A stretch of 64,000 nt of DNA, taken from assembly GCA_003993805.1 (NCBI GenBank), contig RSEF01000002.1:5603572-5667571 (forward strand), written 5' to 3'. The DNA comes from Himantopus leucocephalus (lineage: Eukaryota; Chordata; Aves; Charadriiformes; Recurvirostridae). The translations under genes and the position numbers were made by a program. Shown here piece by piece: positions 22,701 to 33,929 of the stretch (position 1 is the stretch's first letter; every line of letters begins with the position of its first letter). The notes under the pieces were generated by a model. It ran no database searches and was not told where the DNA came from. It worked only from the letters and a program-made list of their open reading frames with translations.

Positions 22701-25700
22701 ATGCAGCGTCGGCATCTCCAGGACTCAGCATGTCACCCTGGGCTGGAGGGTCCCTGCCTGGCAGCCTCCCTCAGTGTGGGTGCCCAGCCAGCCTTCCCAA
22801 TGGGAAAGGAAGGATCAAGAAGAACCTCCTTTCCCCCCCAAGAGTGGAGGGATATGAGCACTGACATAGGAGAGCCCGAGATAAAATGCTTTAGAAATCA
22901 AAGGCAGCTTTAAAACCCTCCATGCATTTTCATCACCCTCCTCTTGCCTGCACGCAGCCTTGACTGGAGGTGAGGATGCAGATGGGGCACATGCGTCCTG
23001 GTTTAAATAGCTCATCTGGCTTTGCCTTAAATTTATGGGGATTACAATGAATCAAAGAGTGCACGGCTGGGAGTTTAAGAAGTTTTTTGTTCCTCTAAAT
23101 TACATGAATCCTAAAAGATCTCTGGCATCAAAAGCACACATTAACCCCAGCAACTTTGTTATTGTCATAAAGGACTTGTTTTTACTCTCTGTTGCGCGAT
23201 CCAAAGCTTAAAGTCAACAGAGACTGGTCTGTTGACTCCACTGCACTTTATTAGCCTGATAGTGGAGCTCATGACCACCCTCTTTAAAGTGATTACAGAA
23301 AACTTGCGATAGAGGTAGAAAATTTAAAAAAAAAGACAAGTACAAGTACATGTAAAAATGTGCAAAAACATACATTTGTCCATGAATCCTCCCGGTAGTC
23401 CTTGGGATCTTGCAGTCACAGTTTCTTTTTTATTAAAGAAATTTTCTTTCCCACTTCTTAAATGATTAACAAGAATAACTCAGCAGTGAGAGCTGGGGAA
23501 ACAGGGTACTAGTTGCATTAGCAAAAAAGTCCTGTCCTATCCTACGCAAAGAGAGAAAGGAAAAAGAAACAGCTATAATCCCCTAATTACTTATAGCCGT
23601 AGTCACTGGCTGTCCAGCATCTTCTTTAAACCAGTGGCAATCCTGAAACTCGGATCAAGACTTCATTGTTCTTCCAAAAAAAAATCCAACATTGTGTTAG
23701 TGTAAACTAAAGAGTTGCAGGCAATAAAAGGCTGTTTCGGGGCTGGTTGGCGTGGAGGTTACAGGCGACAGCTGGTGGGTGTCTGATGGGGCTGCCCTTT
23801 CTAGCTACCATCTGGACTTTGCACAGGACGTGCAAGAATAAGCTACTTATACCTTAATAAGGAAAAAGCCTGAAAAAATGGAACGGGGGGTGGTGGTTTG
23901 GCTACGAGATCACTTCACAAATAAACAGGAATGCGAGCTCGGGCTTTCCTGCTCCTCTTGGGCTAAGACAGGGACTGCAGCTGGAGACTGAAAGCACCTA
24001 GAAGTTGCGGGGATATTTAAACATTTTGTCCCTGATGTACTAGTGTGTGCGAATTTTTTAAAATTTTTTTTTAAAAAAATTCATTTAGTTATTATTATTA
24101 TCATTTAATCACAGAAGAGTCAAGAACAGCAATGCAAGAGTGAGCCTGATTCTTCCACCCAGACAAACCAAAAGGCAAAACTGTTGTTGCAGTCCATGGG
24201 GAAAGGGATGGCTGGGGCCAGGGTTGCAAAGTGAGAAGGAAATAAGGCAGGAAAGAAACACAAGACAAATAAATGCGCACTCGACGCAGGTGTGAGTGCA
24301 GTCTGCCATCGGCACACAGATGCCCATTTACTCTCCCTTCGACAGGAGGGCTGCATTTGGGTGGAACAGATTTACCCCCTCCCTTCAGAAAGTAATTTCG
24401 CTGGCCCTGTTTTTTCCCCACAGCCACTTGACACTGCACAAGTAATGTAAAGTTGGCATAAATAGGCATTAAACTTACTTAAATACCCGTTCCCCTGCAG
24501 GAGGAATTCAAAAGGCCTTTGGGGCGCGTTGACTCCAACTCTTGGTTCACCTTGGCTTGAAGGTGACCAGGGCAAAGTTATCGCAGCAGCAATGTCAGCT
24601 GTCAGCCTAAAATAACAGGTTTTGGCAGAGCAGCCCTGCCCAATCTGCCTGCAGATGTTTTGCATTGCCCCTCTGCCCCACCGGCCCGGGGTGGTTGGAC
24701 AACCTGGTCTTGGCATTGGTGCCCAAACTAGTGATGGGTTGGGTTCAACCCCCAAGCAACCAAGCTGTGGGGGATGTCACTTCTCTGCCAACAGAGATGG
24801 AAGCTGCCACAGCTGTTCCTGCCAAAGCTCATCTGTCATAGCCTTAATTTGTTCCTCTGGATCCCAGCTCTGCTCCCTTCCCTTCCTTGCAGCTGGCCAA
24901 GAGGAGGCAAGACTCGTCGCCGTGCCGTGTTGGCGCAGCCCCTGCCTGAGGCAACCCCTTCCCGCGGGAATCCCCGGCTGAGGAATTGTAGGTGGTTTCC
25001 AGTCCTTGGAGCGTGGCCTCGCTAGGAGCCTGGAGGCCCATGATGCCTCTCCTTTCAGCTCCTTCATCCCATCCCATCCCGTTTGCTCCTGGGAGCAACA
25101 TCACATGGGAAGCTATTTACCAATTTTACACTGATGCAACCCTTTGTCTTCTCTATTTTCAGCATTTTTGCCTCCCAAACCCCTTCCCCACGTTAGCGTG
25201 CATATGCTGCCCTGTTGCAAGTAACTCACAGCATCATTTGGATGTGGAGAAAGCAACACCAGCAAACATTTTGCTCCCTCCGGCAGTGCGTAAGCCATGT
25301 TTCAACCGCTGTCTCAAGCAACCTGCCTTCATATTAGCATCTAATGTTACCCGTTATCTAAATGCACTGGGCCATAAACCTGCAGCGCGGCAAGCAGATA
25401 ACCAGCAACATCAGATGCTACTTAGAAAGCATTTTGTTCCCGATTAAAGCCAAAACATGAGCTAAGAGCTATTGAGGGAAAGTGCAGAGCATTTGATTTC
25501 CCTCTTTTGCTAACACACTCAGAGGAAGAGGTGACGAGTTTATGGAAATGGCTGCAATTTGCAGTCAAACGTGGTGCATACATGAATAGGAATTGGAAGC
25601 GAGGAGCCAAATAAGCAATATACTGCACGGATTTCCTCCAGCGATGCTGACAGAGCCTATACAAACCAATTAGCCCCTCTTTGAAGAGGAACCCTGTCCC

Positions 25701-26748
25701 TATCAGCATACCTTTTATTTCCTGAGAGAGAGGTGGTTGTTTTTTCAGTAATTCCTTTTTTTTTTCCTTTCTCTTCCTTTCTTTTCTATTTTCCTGGGGA
25801 AAAATGTACCTGAAGATCCAGGGAATTGCTTCTCCATACTCTCACATGGTTTTACCATGAGGTAAATTTATGGGTGTCAAATAAGTTGCTCCTTATGCCA
25901 ATGTCACAGAAATAGGAGTGTGTGGGAGTGCTGGTGGCTTCTGCTTAGTGGAGTTGCCAAAGATTGTTCTAATTAGCAATTGGGAAGACTTATATTTTGG
26001 AGGTTTGGAGTGGTCCAGGGAGGCAAATCTAAGCTTGTATAGACACTAGTAAAGGCTGTTCTCCATGGACCAGCTGCAAAGGAACATTCGGTCTGGGGAA
26101 TTGAAGTATGTGGCTAAGGTAGGCTTTTTGAGAGATCTCCAAAAATTGTGTCTGGCTTAGGTTCAGGCATGTGCATCACTCAGCCCTACCACAAGTGAAC
26201 CGAGCTTGTATAGGCTCTGGCAGAATCTCCAACTGCTACCTGAGCTCAGCAGCATTGGTGGAAGTTGATGGAAGCTGCTTTATCTTGCACTACCTTAATA
26301 ACTCCAGGCTGGATCTGATGCCAACGGCTGGTGGCCACCTCTTCATGGCTGTCTCAGGGCTGGGCTGGCCATCCTTTTACCTCTTGGTGTTATTTACACT
26401 GTTAAAAAGCGGAAGCAAATCACAGTTGAATGTAGCAGTGACAACAAGAGGCTGAGATGGACCCCAGGTGGTGGGAGGAAAGTTTTTCACCAGCCCAACT
26501 GCTGGGTGTCTGTGCCAGTGGTCAGTGGAAGTGAATATGGCATATGTCCTGTGTATGAGCTGGAGCTTTACCTTCAGTCTGAGCTCCCTCCCCCTTTCCT
26601 ATGGCTCAGACTTAACCAAGAAGGAACTGTTTTGCCCTGCTGTAGCCCCAACAACACCCCATGTGAGTCTCTAACATGGCAGCATGTTGGGGAACCTTCT
26701 CCTTTGCAAAGGCAGGAAATGCCAGAAGGAGATTCTTGTTCCCTTGCA
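19731..26748. other. Non-coding, simple repeats only
   Basis: No gene is recognised in 7 kb. Single N lie at 20795 and 20918, the second directly before a 17-A run. A 33-bp near-palindrome of A and T lies at 24051-24082. A 36-base uninterrupted pyrimidine run lies at 25752-25787. The interval 23000-24100 is AT-rich with few repeats and has a TTTATT at 23247-23252, a possible minus-strand polyadenylation hexamer. Two frames at 21661-22236 lie in the same phase, separated by one stop, and resemble nothing known to me. Confidence 0.45.
20251..20293. repeat. Perfect 11-bp inverted repeat, hairpin
   Basis: ATTTAGGTGCC at 20254-20264 is followed after 18 bases by its exact reverse complement at 20283-20293. 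A close relative, GGTGCCTAAATACC, occurs alone at 45879-45892, matching 12 of 14 positions in the opposite orientation. The two sites could be remnants of one old palindromic repeat. Confidence 0.55.
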
Positions 26749-27047
26749 GCACCATGGCATTGCTCCCCATGGTGGCCAGATGTCTAGAGCTGGCATTGCC
26801 AGGCTGCAGCGGCTGCATGCCTGCTTGACAGCGAAACAAACCCATCTCAAGACCCTCAGCATCACCAACACTGGATAAGGTTTTTCTCTTTAGGGACNGC
26901 ACCATGGCATTGCTCCCCATGGTGGCCAGATGTCTAGAGCTGTCATTGCCAGGCTGCAGCGGCTGCATGCCTGCTTGACAGTGAAACAAACCCATCTCAA
27001 GACCCTCAGCATCATCAACACTGGATAAGGTTTTTCTCTTTAGGGAC
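26749..27047. repeat. 149-bp direct duplication joined by a single N
   Basis: Copies at 26749-26897 and 26899-27047 are separated only by the N at 26898 and differ at three positions by eye, about 98% identity. That level fits two haplotypes or one contig end placed twice, though a true recent tandem duplication is also possible. The open frames across it on both strands are duplicated with it and have no recognisable product. Confidence 0.85.
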
Positions 27048-29515
27048 ACCAGCTAATCCGGAGTCCAGCAGCTCACGCAGGAGGAAAGCCTCCAGCCATC
27101 CACATTGTCTGATGCGCACTGCCTCATGTTGGAGGGAAAGCTGGAGACCAGCTGAAACGACAGCGCCTGAAGGAACGCAGTGCATCTTCCAGCATGCTCC
27201 CAGCTGCTAAATCTATGGGAAAGGCCTTTTTCAACAGGACTAGCATGTTGAACTTTGCTCAAGTAGCTCTTTTGAGCTGGAACAGGTTAGCGACCTGTCT
27301 CTGGAACAAACCAGCAGCAGATTCGAGGTGAGGGGGTCCGGACGGAGGGCGACGGGGGCAGAAGGAGGAGGTTGGGAACATCTCCATCAGGACAACTGAA
27401 TCCAGAAGGAGATGCATGTTGACAGCCTCAGTGTCTAGCTTTCGACAACTGATTTGGCAAATTTGGGCCTGTGCAAATAACTAAGAGCAGATGTGTCAAA
27501 TGGTTTTTATTTCCTAGAATTAACACTAGATACAAGGACACGAAAGGAAGTTGCCTGTATAGTCCCACCGTGGGAGTCTTCCTGACCCTCTCATCCTTTC
27601 TCTTTACCTTTCCCAGACCAGATACTGTTTTCACTTGTGCTAGAAAAAATTATTTTGACTGGAGCCACAGAATATATTAACCAGCACACATGAGAGCCGA
27701 GGAGGACCAGCTCTTTTCACACCATTTGCTGTGTACACGCAGATAATGAGTTTGTCTGTTACTTGCTTTTAGTCTCCTGTTGCAAGTCATTTCGACGCAG
27801 GGGGCTCACCTTACGACATAACATCTCTCCTGATTTCCCCTGTAACAGAAATGCTTTTGAGATCCCATTTATAACTCTGTTCGCACAAAATGTGACAGTT
27901 TTAGCTATATTGGAAGACCAGCCTGACCCTGGCAGCCGCTAGCACTGTGATCAGAATAGTTATCAGACAAACCCTGGTATGTGATGTCTGGTTGCGATGC
28001 TGAGGCAATGGAGGAACGTATCTGTTCTTGCAATAATGCAATCCATGCAGCACCAGCAGCAATAACCAGTAAAGCAGAGCCCCACAAACACAGACAGGTG
28101 GAGTAGGATTTGTCTCGAAGTCAGGCACACAAGTCTGAGCTAGCCATCCTGGACTCCCCTCACGGTCCATGGGGAAAAACAGGTTCTTTCAGGGAGTGAC
28201 TCATCTCATCCTGAAATAGGTCAGAGGAACTGCTCTCCAGCAGCATCCGACTCCTCTCCACAGGCTATAAAGGGAACCCGAGGGAGACTAGTTCAGATTT
28301 AAGCAACTTATTTTCACTTGTCTAACGTTCATTGATATGAATCTCAGCCAGGTTGTACAAAGTTTTCTGGAGTCAGTGGGTGTCATGTCAAAGTGCTTTG
28401 CACCCGACAATTCATGGTCTGAGTCAGATTCTACACTTCCCAGAAAATCCCTGATGTAAAAAGCTGGGCAGGGCTGAGCCAGAAGAAAAAATGTGTACCT
28501 TAGCACTGTTTTCTGGAAAATAGCAACGGACAGGGTAGCGCATCCAAACAAGAGGGTTCTGTCTTTTATTTAAAAAAACTGGGCGGTGTCACTGCAGAGT
28601 TTGGTGGGGCATCTTTTTTCCCAGGTATCCTTCCAGTGAAAATAAAGTCATACTTCTCACTGTCATAATTCCTGGGACTCTCATCATCTTTCAGCCCAAT
28701 GTGTTCTCCTTCCTCTGGATTTTCCCCTTGATCTAAAATATTTTGAAGTCAACGAAAATCCACGATGCTCGGTAAGATGCGCCAGTGCTTTGCAAGAATC
28801 CCTCACTAGAAGAAGGGCAACAGATTTTTTGCTAACTCCTCCCTTCACCCTTTCTCAGCACAAGCTGATAACAAGATTATTTTTTTAACAAGATGCAGAT
28901 ACTACACACAACCAGCACAAAAGATCAGTGATTAGCCTTTGGATAAGCAGCCAAGATTGCTTTTTCCTGACCTTATCAATCTGGTATTTGAATTTCTAGG
29001 GAGCTTGAGTGAGTGGGTTTTCTCGGGAAGCTGAAATTCTTCTCTTTAACCCTCATGCAAAGTTTCTGCTAACTTCACTGGAATTAGTCTCTCATTCCGG
29101 GTAAAATCAGATAGCCATCCATGAGCTGTCTGAGATCAGGAAGGTCTTACATTACCAGGGATTTCCTTTTCCTTCCTTTGCCCCGCATTTCGACACAGCC
29201 CATAAAATGAGAACGAGTTGTTTCCTGTGGAGTAGAACAGGGATGAAAATACCCAAAAGCACGTGGAAGCTACGCGTCTGAGCTTCTGTTGGAGATCCAG
29301 GGTGCAATTCTGCTGCTTAAAGGCAGACATCTGGTCCTGTCTGAGATGCCTGAGGGCATCTGAGACACCTGCACAGGGCTGGCAAGTATGACACAGGAGC
29401 TGCAGGAAACTCTTCTTGAAATCCCCACCGTTCGGTAATCAAGTTCCAAAGACCAAATAACCCATTTTCTATTCAGCCCAAGCAAATGCTGAATCATTTA
29501 GGAATTCAAAGATGC
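27048..29515. other. Non-coding, nothing named
   Basis: I see no gene. On the minus strand at 27901-28170 two overlapping frames each hold a hydrophobic run of about 18-20 residues. One lacks an ATG start and neither resembles a family I know. Confidence 0.45.
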
Positions 29516-29559
29516 AGTTTGACTGGGCATCTCCTGGNAGTTTGGCTGGGCATCTCCTG
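29516..29559. repeat. 21-bp duplication flanking a single N
   Basis: A 21-bp block at 29516-29536 recurs at 29539-29559 with one difference, with the N at 29538 between them. This is the size of an unresolved overlap between contig ends. Confidence 0.8.
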
Positions 29560-32500
29560 ATAGGTACTGAGTGCCTGGTGTTCCTGCAAACCTCTAGATC
29601 TGTGCAAGGAGCAAGAGATCTTGGTCCCTTTTAGAATATTTTAGGGTAAAAGAAATTTTCAAATTCAGCACTGAACTGTTCAGACAATGGTTGTTTATAT
29701 CTGCAGGGGAAGAGGGGAGTTTTTTCCTCTCCCTGTGGCTCTCTGGTACTGTTTCACTGACTGAGCAGGACACTTAAAAACAACATCTTCTGAGGGCTGA
29801 GGAGCCAGAAGCCCACAGCCTGCTTTGGGTCCACATGCCTCGGTCCCTCCTTGCAGTTCCTGTGGCCTTTTGGACGTTAAAATCCCAGCAAGTCCACATC
29901 TGTCAATCTGCAGAGGTTTGGAGGAAGTGCACAGGGCAGTTTGGAAAGGCAGGTCCATGTAACGCGTCACGTTCAAAGCAAAACTCTCTGTCCTTGTGAT
30001 GGAACTGGTGCTGAAGGACTGACCCAAGGGGCCGTTGTAAATAGGAGCAACGAAGCTCCTGAAAATTGGCCGGGTGGCTTTGCATTGCAGCGTGGACCTC
30101 AGAGTGAGACATTTTGGCACAGAAAACAACCGTCCACACATTCAGCACTCTGCTTTCCATCATCTGACTTGCAACGCTCTTGACAGGATCGTTTCCAAGG
30201 CTGTCACTGCTGCGAGCCTGCAGGTCCTGTCTCTGGCAGAAGCAGATGCAGGAACTGGAGTTAGGATGAGCATTTTTAGCAGCGTTTGGTGGTTTTCTCA
30301 CCTGCTTTAGCCCCAACCCTGGGAGGTGACATGAGCACCACATTAATTCTGGCCAAGATTTGGAAAAAGACCTTGCCTTCAAGTGCTTTGTAAGAGACAG
30401 CAAAAGCGTTGTGGCAACCCCAGGGAGGAAATCCCACCAGGTCTTGGTGGAGCATGTTGGTCCCAACCCCTGTTTGCAGGCAGAGGTTAAGCTGAGCAGT
30501 TGGCTCTCGGGTATTCTGGAGTGAGAGGCACAGCAGCAGATGCGGCGAGGTAGTAAAGGGAGTCCTGGCATGTTGTACAAAGGAAAACAGACTGAGTAAG
30601 CATGAAGAAGTCATGTTTTGGCTATAAGAAACAGTCAGCCAGGAGAAGGTTTACTTTGCCAGTCAACAGGTCTTAACTGCACGCTGTTTCGCATTGGTGT
30701 GGAGAAGTCCTCAAAGGCTCCGCTTCCCAGCAAGACCCTGCTGCCTATCTCCTGTGTGCAGGCAGTTCAGTGGAAAGTAGTGCGTTTATTTTTAGCTTTG
30801 TGTAGCAATTAGGTAATATGGCAGGGGGATGTTCTCAGGAAACAAATTTTGGACAGTTTCCTTAAAAAGATAAGACCTATCCCATTTCAGTAGGGGAAAA
30901 TAGCACAGAAAACCACCGGGAGCTTTCTGTTATGTCTCTTGTTCTTGTGAAAGTCACCTACTGACACCCTTGCATTTAAGCCAAGCGTCTATCTGAACAA
31001 CACGAACCTTCTTCCAAACTCCTTATCCACCCCAGCCAGGAATGTTCCCTCTGATCCCTGGGGACATTGCAGGCAGGAATTTCCTGGGCCTGGCTGCGGT
31101 TCCCCCAGTTCCTCTCCACCGCCTGCCACCTGGGATTCACCACCCCACCACTCCGTCTGCTGTTGGGATCCTGCGACCTCCTTGAGCGGCTTCAGAGAAA
31201 ACCAGAGCCCTTGTCACGGCCGGGAGGTTTTGCACAAAGCAGATGAGTGCTCAGCAGAGCCATCTACTGCGTGACCTTGGGGAGGGAGTGGAAACACCAG
31301 GGAAGGGAGGAAGGCAATTGTCTTGCACTGGCACAGCTGCGTACTCAGGGAATATCTATTCAGACTTAGGAGCAAACAGATGGTTTTCTCCCACTGGCCA
31401 ATCCATTCTTGCTTTTTCTTCTGACATTGCCAAAAAGGGTCACAGCAAGAATGGTGATTCTCCTCTGCATCCCAAATGGATGTACATTATCCTCTCTGTC
31501 CCAGGTGGAGCTGATGCGAAAGCACAAGTGACCAAGCTCAGGTTGCACAAGGTAGATAACGAGGTTTCTTGACCTGTGGGCTTGACTAAAAAGTGCAGCT
31601 TTCCCTGTGCACCCTCAGGTCTGCTCGTGCCACCACAGCTGTTCCCCCACAAGGCTGCCGGCCATACACTAGGGGAAACAGGAGGCTTGTGACAGAGCCA
31701 GGGACTGAATCGTGTTTCAGCAGCTTGGGCACATCCGTGTGCTCTAAGCCAAGAGGCACGCAAACTGCTCAGCAACGAACAACTGCTCCAGCAACCCACA
31801 GCCAAAACGAAACACACTCGGGCACGTCAGACGCTGACCCAGCCCACCATGGAGGTAACTGTAAGATTGTGTTATCGCAGGGTCAAAGCGGCATCTTCCG
31901 CTTGGGAAATAAATGTTGCTGCTTTGTTGTAGTAGCTATATAGAGGCAAGAGACCATTATCCAGCAATTATGCTCTATCTCACTGACGTTATCTCTTAAT
32001 TGCACGTTTGCAAGTGCTTCTACTTGCAGGGTGGGTGCAAGGAGGAAGGTGAAGTGGGGTTGCCTGTCTGGAAGATACTGAGTACCCAAGGGACCTGCAC
32101 CGTTGCTAATTCTTAGGATATAACAGTGCGGTTGCACTTTTACACCAGAAAAAAGTCTCTCCCTGTCTTGGCCCAGTAAGGAACTTCAAATGGTGAAACT
32201 GGCGCAAGTGGTGCAGACCTGCATGTCCTGAACTTTGTCATCAGCCCAAGCAAAACCGAAGACACTCTCAAAGTGCCAAGAATGCTCAGATATATACCTT
32301 GAAAAACTGACTTTTTATGGAGAAGCACAAGAACAATCATTCAATATACAGACATTTTCTATCTCCTTCCTTTTCTTTAGAATTTCATACAAACCCATGG
32401 CCATCCAGGAACATCTGGTCCATCATTACATTGCACAACATGACCACTCGCAGCTTGACGTCGCCTGCGGAAACAGAACTCGGAACTACTCGTCCTAAAA

Positions 32501-33656
32501 AGCATCTAATACTCCAGCGAAAGAATTGTCACTGGTGGCTGCCAGAACACGGCATATGACACATATTTGCAGTGCTGCTTCTTTCCAACGTACGGCAGCA
32601 ATACGCATAAACATCTGCCTGTGTATTACGGCATGGCTGATTTTTAAGGACTGAGCCTTGGATCTTGAAAGACAGTTTGGCACATAAATCTAAGGAAATC
32701 AGTCAGGAATTAGGTTTCTAAGTACTTCGGCTGACGTGTGTGTCTGTCCCTTAGTTCCAAGATCTGAGTTCTCTCTGCTAGACTTTGCTGCCTCTCCAGT
32801 CCTCTGCATGTTATGTTTGGGACATGGAGCGATAGTTCCCTTTATAGGACATTGTGACTGCCTCCAAATTAATTAATTTTAGTATTTCCAAGTATCGCAA
32901 TTAGCTGGGTGCCTTCAGCTTTGGTTAACTCCAATGGTAGCTGCTGTTGTGCATTGAGTTCTCTGTCACCGGCATAATCACGTTGGTGCAAGCCCATAAC
33001 GTAGATGTCTGGCTGAAGGTGCACTTTGTTCACATGGGAAAAGCTTTCCAACCATTCCAAGCTTGATACCAGGCCTCATATAGCGATGTTGTTGGAGTGA
33101 CAGAGGAAAACCCCAGAAATACCAGTCCTCTGAAGATGCCCTTTGAGCACTGACTACAGAACTGAGAAGGTGGGTTTGACTGTCCTTGGCTTTCATGAGG
33201 CTGAGCAATGAGGTGACCTTGGCTCTTGGACCTGAGATAGCTCTGCTCGCAGACTCTCCTGGTACTAAAACCATCAAGAGAAAGGGACATCTCACACCAT
33301 AGGAATGAGCTTGATTGAAATTGCCACCAGTGTGGCAGAAGCTAAGGACTACAAAATGGGTTGCCACCTATCGATGCTGCTTGCTTTTTATGTTACTGGT
33401 GTTATGTTAATTAAACCTTTGGTGGCACAGCAGGTTGGTGATCTTTTCATTTGCTCTTTGAATTGAAAACTCAACTGTGAGCTACGTACAGGCTCAGAGG
33501 GAATGATCTGCCTTCAGTTCCCTGGTGGGACACAGCTTTATACTTCTGACCTGACCAATAACTGGTGTGACCACATGCCTTCCCATATTTCACTGCTGCT
33601 TAAAATCTCTCAGAGATAATGAGCCTTTTTAGCTGGATTCTTTTTTTTTTTTTCCT
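29560..33656. other. Non-coding with one MIR piece
   Basis: Apart from the MIR fragment at 31683-31770 I recognise nothing. A minus-strand frame of 225 codons (29903-30580) is long for chance, but it has no domain I know and overlaps other frames on both strands. Confidence 0.45.
31683..31770 (-). mobile_element. MIR SINE fragment
   Basis: Read as printed, cttgtgacagagccagggac followed by gtgtgctctaagccaag matches the reverse-orientation MIR order (cagtggcagagccaggac, then gtgctctaaccac). The middle is decayed. Confidence 0.5.
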
Positions 33657-33929
33657 TCACATTTGAAAAGTAATTATGCTCAGCATTTTTTCCACCGTGA
33701 TGATATTGGAAATCTGGTTGCTTCCCTGGACACTCATCAGCTCCTCGTCACAACCTGGAATGTTTTCTGCCAGGAATGATGAGATGCGACGGATCCCATT
33801 GAAGGGTGTTCCTCCCAGATAATTCCAGTTTCCAAGGTCCCACGCTTTGAAGATAAACTTGTTGCTTGTTTGGTTTCCTAGCAACTTCTGCTCTGCGGCA
33901 GAAATGCATTCCTGGGACCCCCCTCTCAC
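33657..33929 (-). other. Unidentified open frame, protein-like composition
   Basis: The minus-strand frame has about 90 codons and ends in TGA at 33657-33659. A 13-base A run on that strand follows immediately downstream. The composition looks more like a real protein than most frames here, with few cysteines and short charged stretches such as SSFLAENIPGCDEELMS. It has no ATG near its beginning. It could be the end of a retrocopied gene or an exon with a weak acceptor at about 33900, or it could be chance. I recognise no family. Confidence 0.15.

Noticed and set aside
26749..27047. CRISPR-like or domain-repeat array
   Set aside because: Only two long copies joined by an N, with no spacers. 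It is an assembly join or a tandem duplication.
27901..28170. Membrane receptor exon on the minus strand
   Set aside because: The hydrophobic run is preceded by a stop in one phase and by no ATG. No adaptor or receptor family could be matched.
29903..30580. 225-codon minus-strand frame as a coding gene
   Set aside because: The translation is rich in cysteine, serine and histidine without motifs, and plus-strand frames overlap it.
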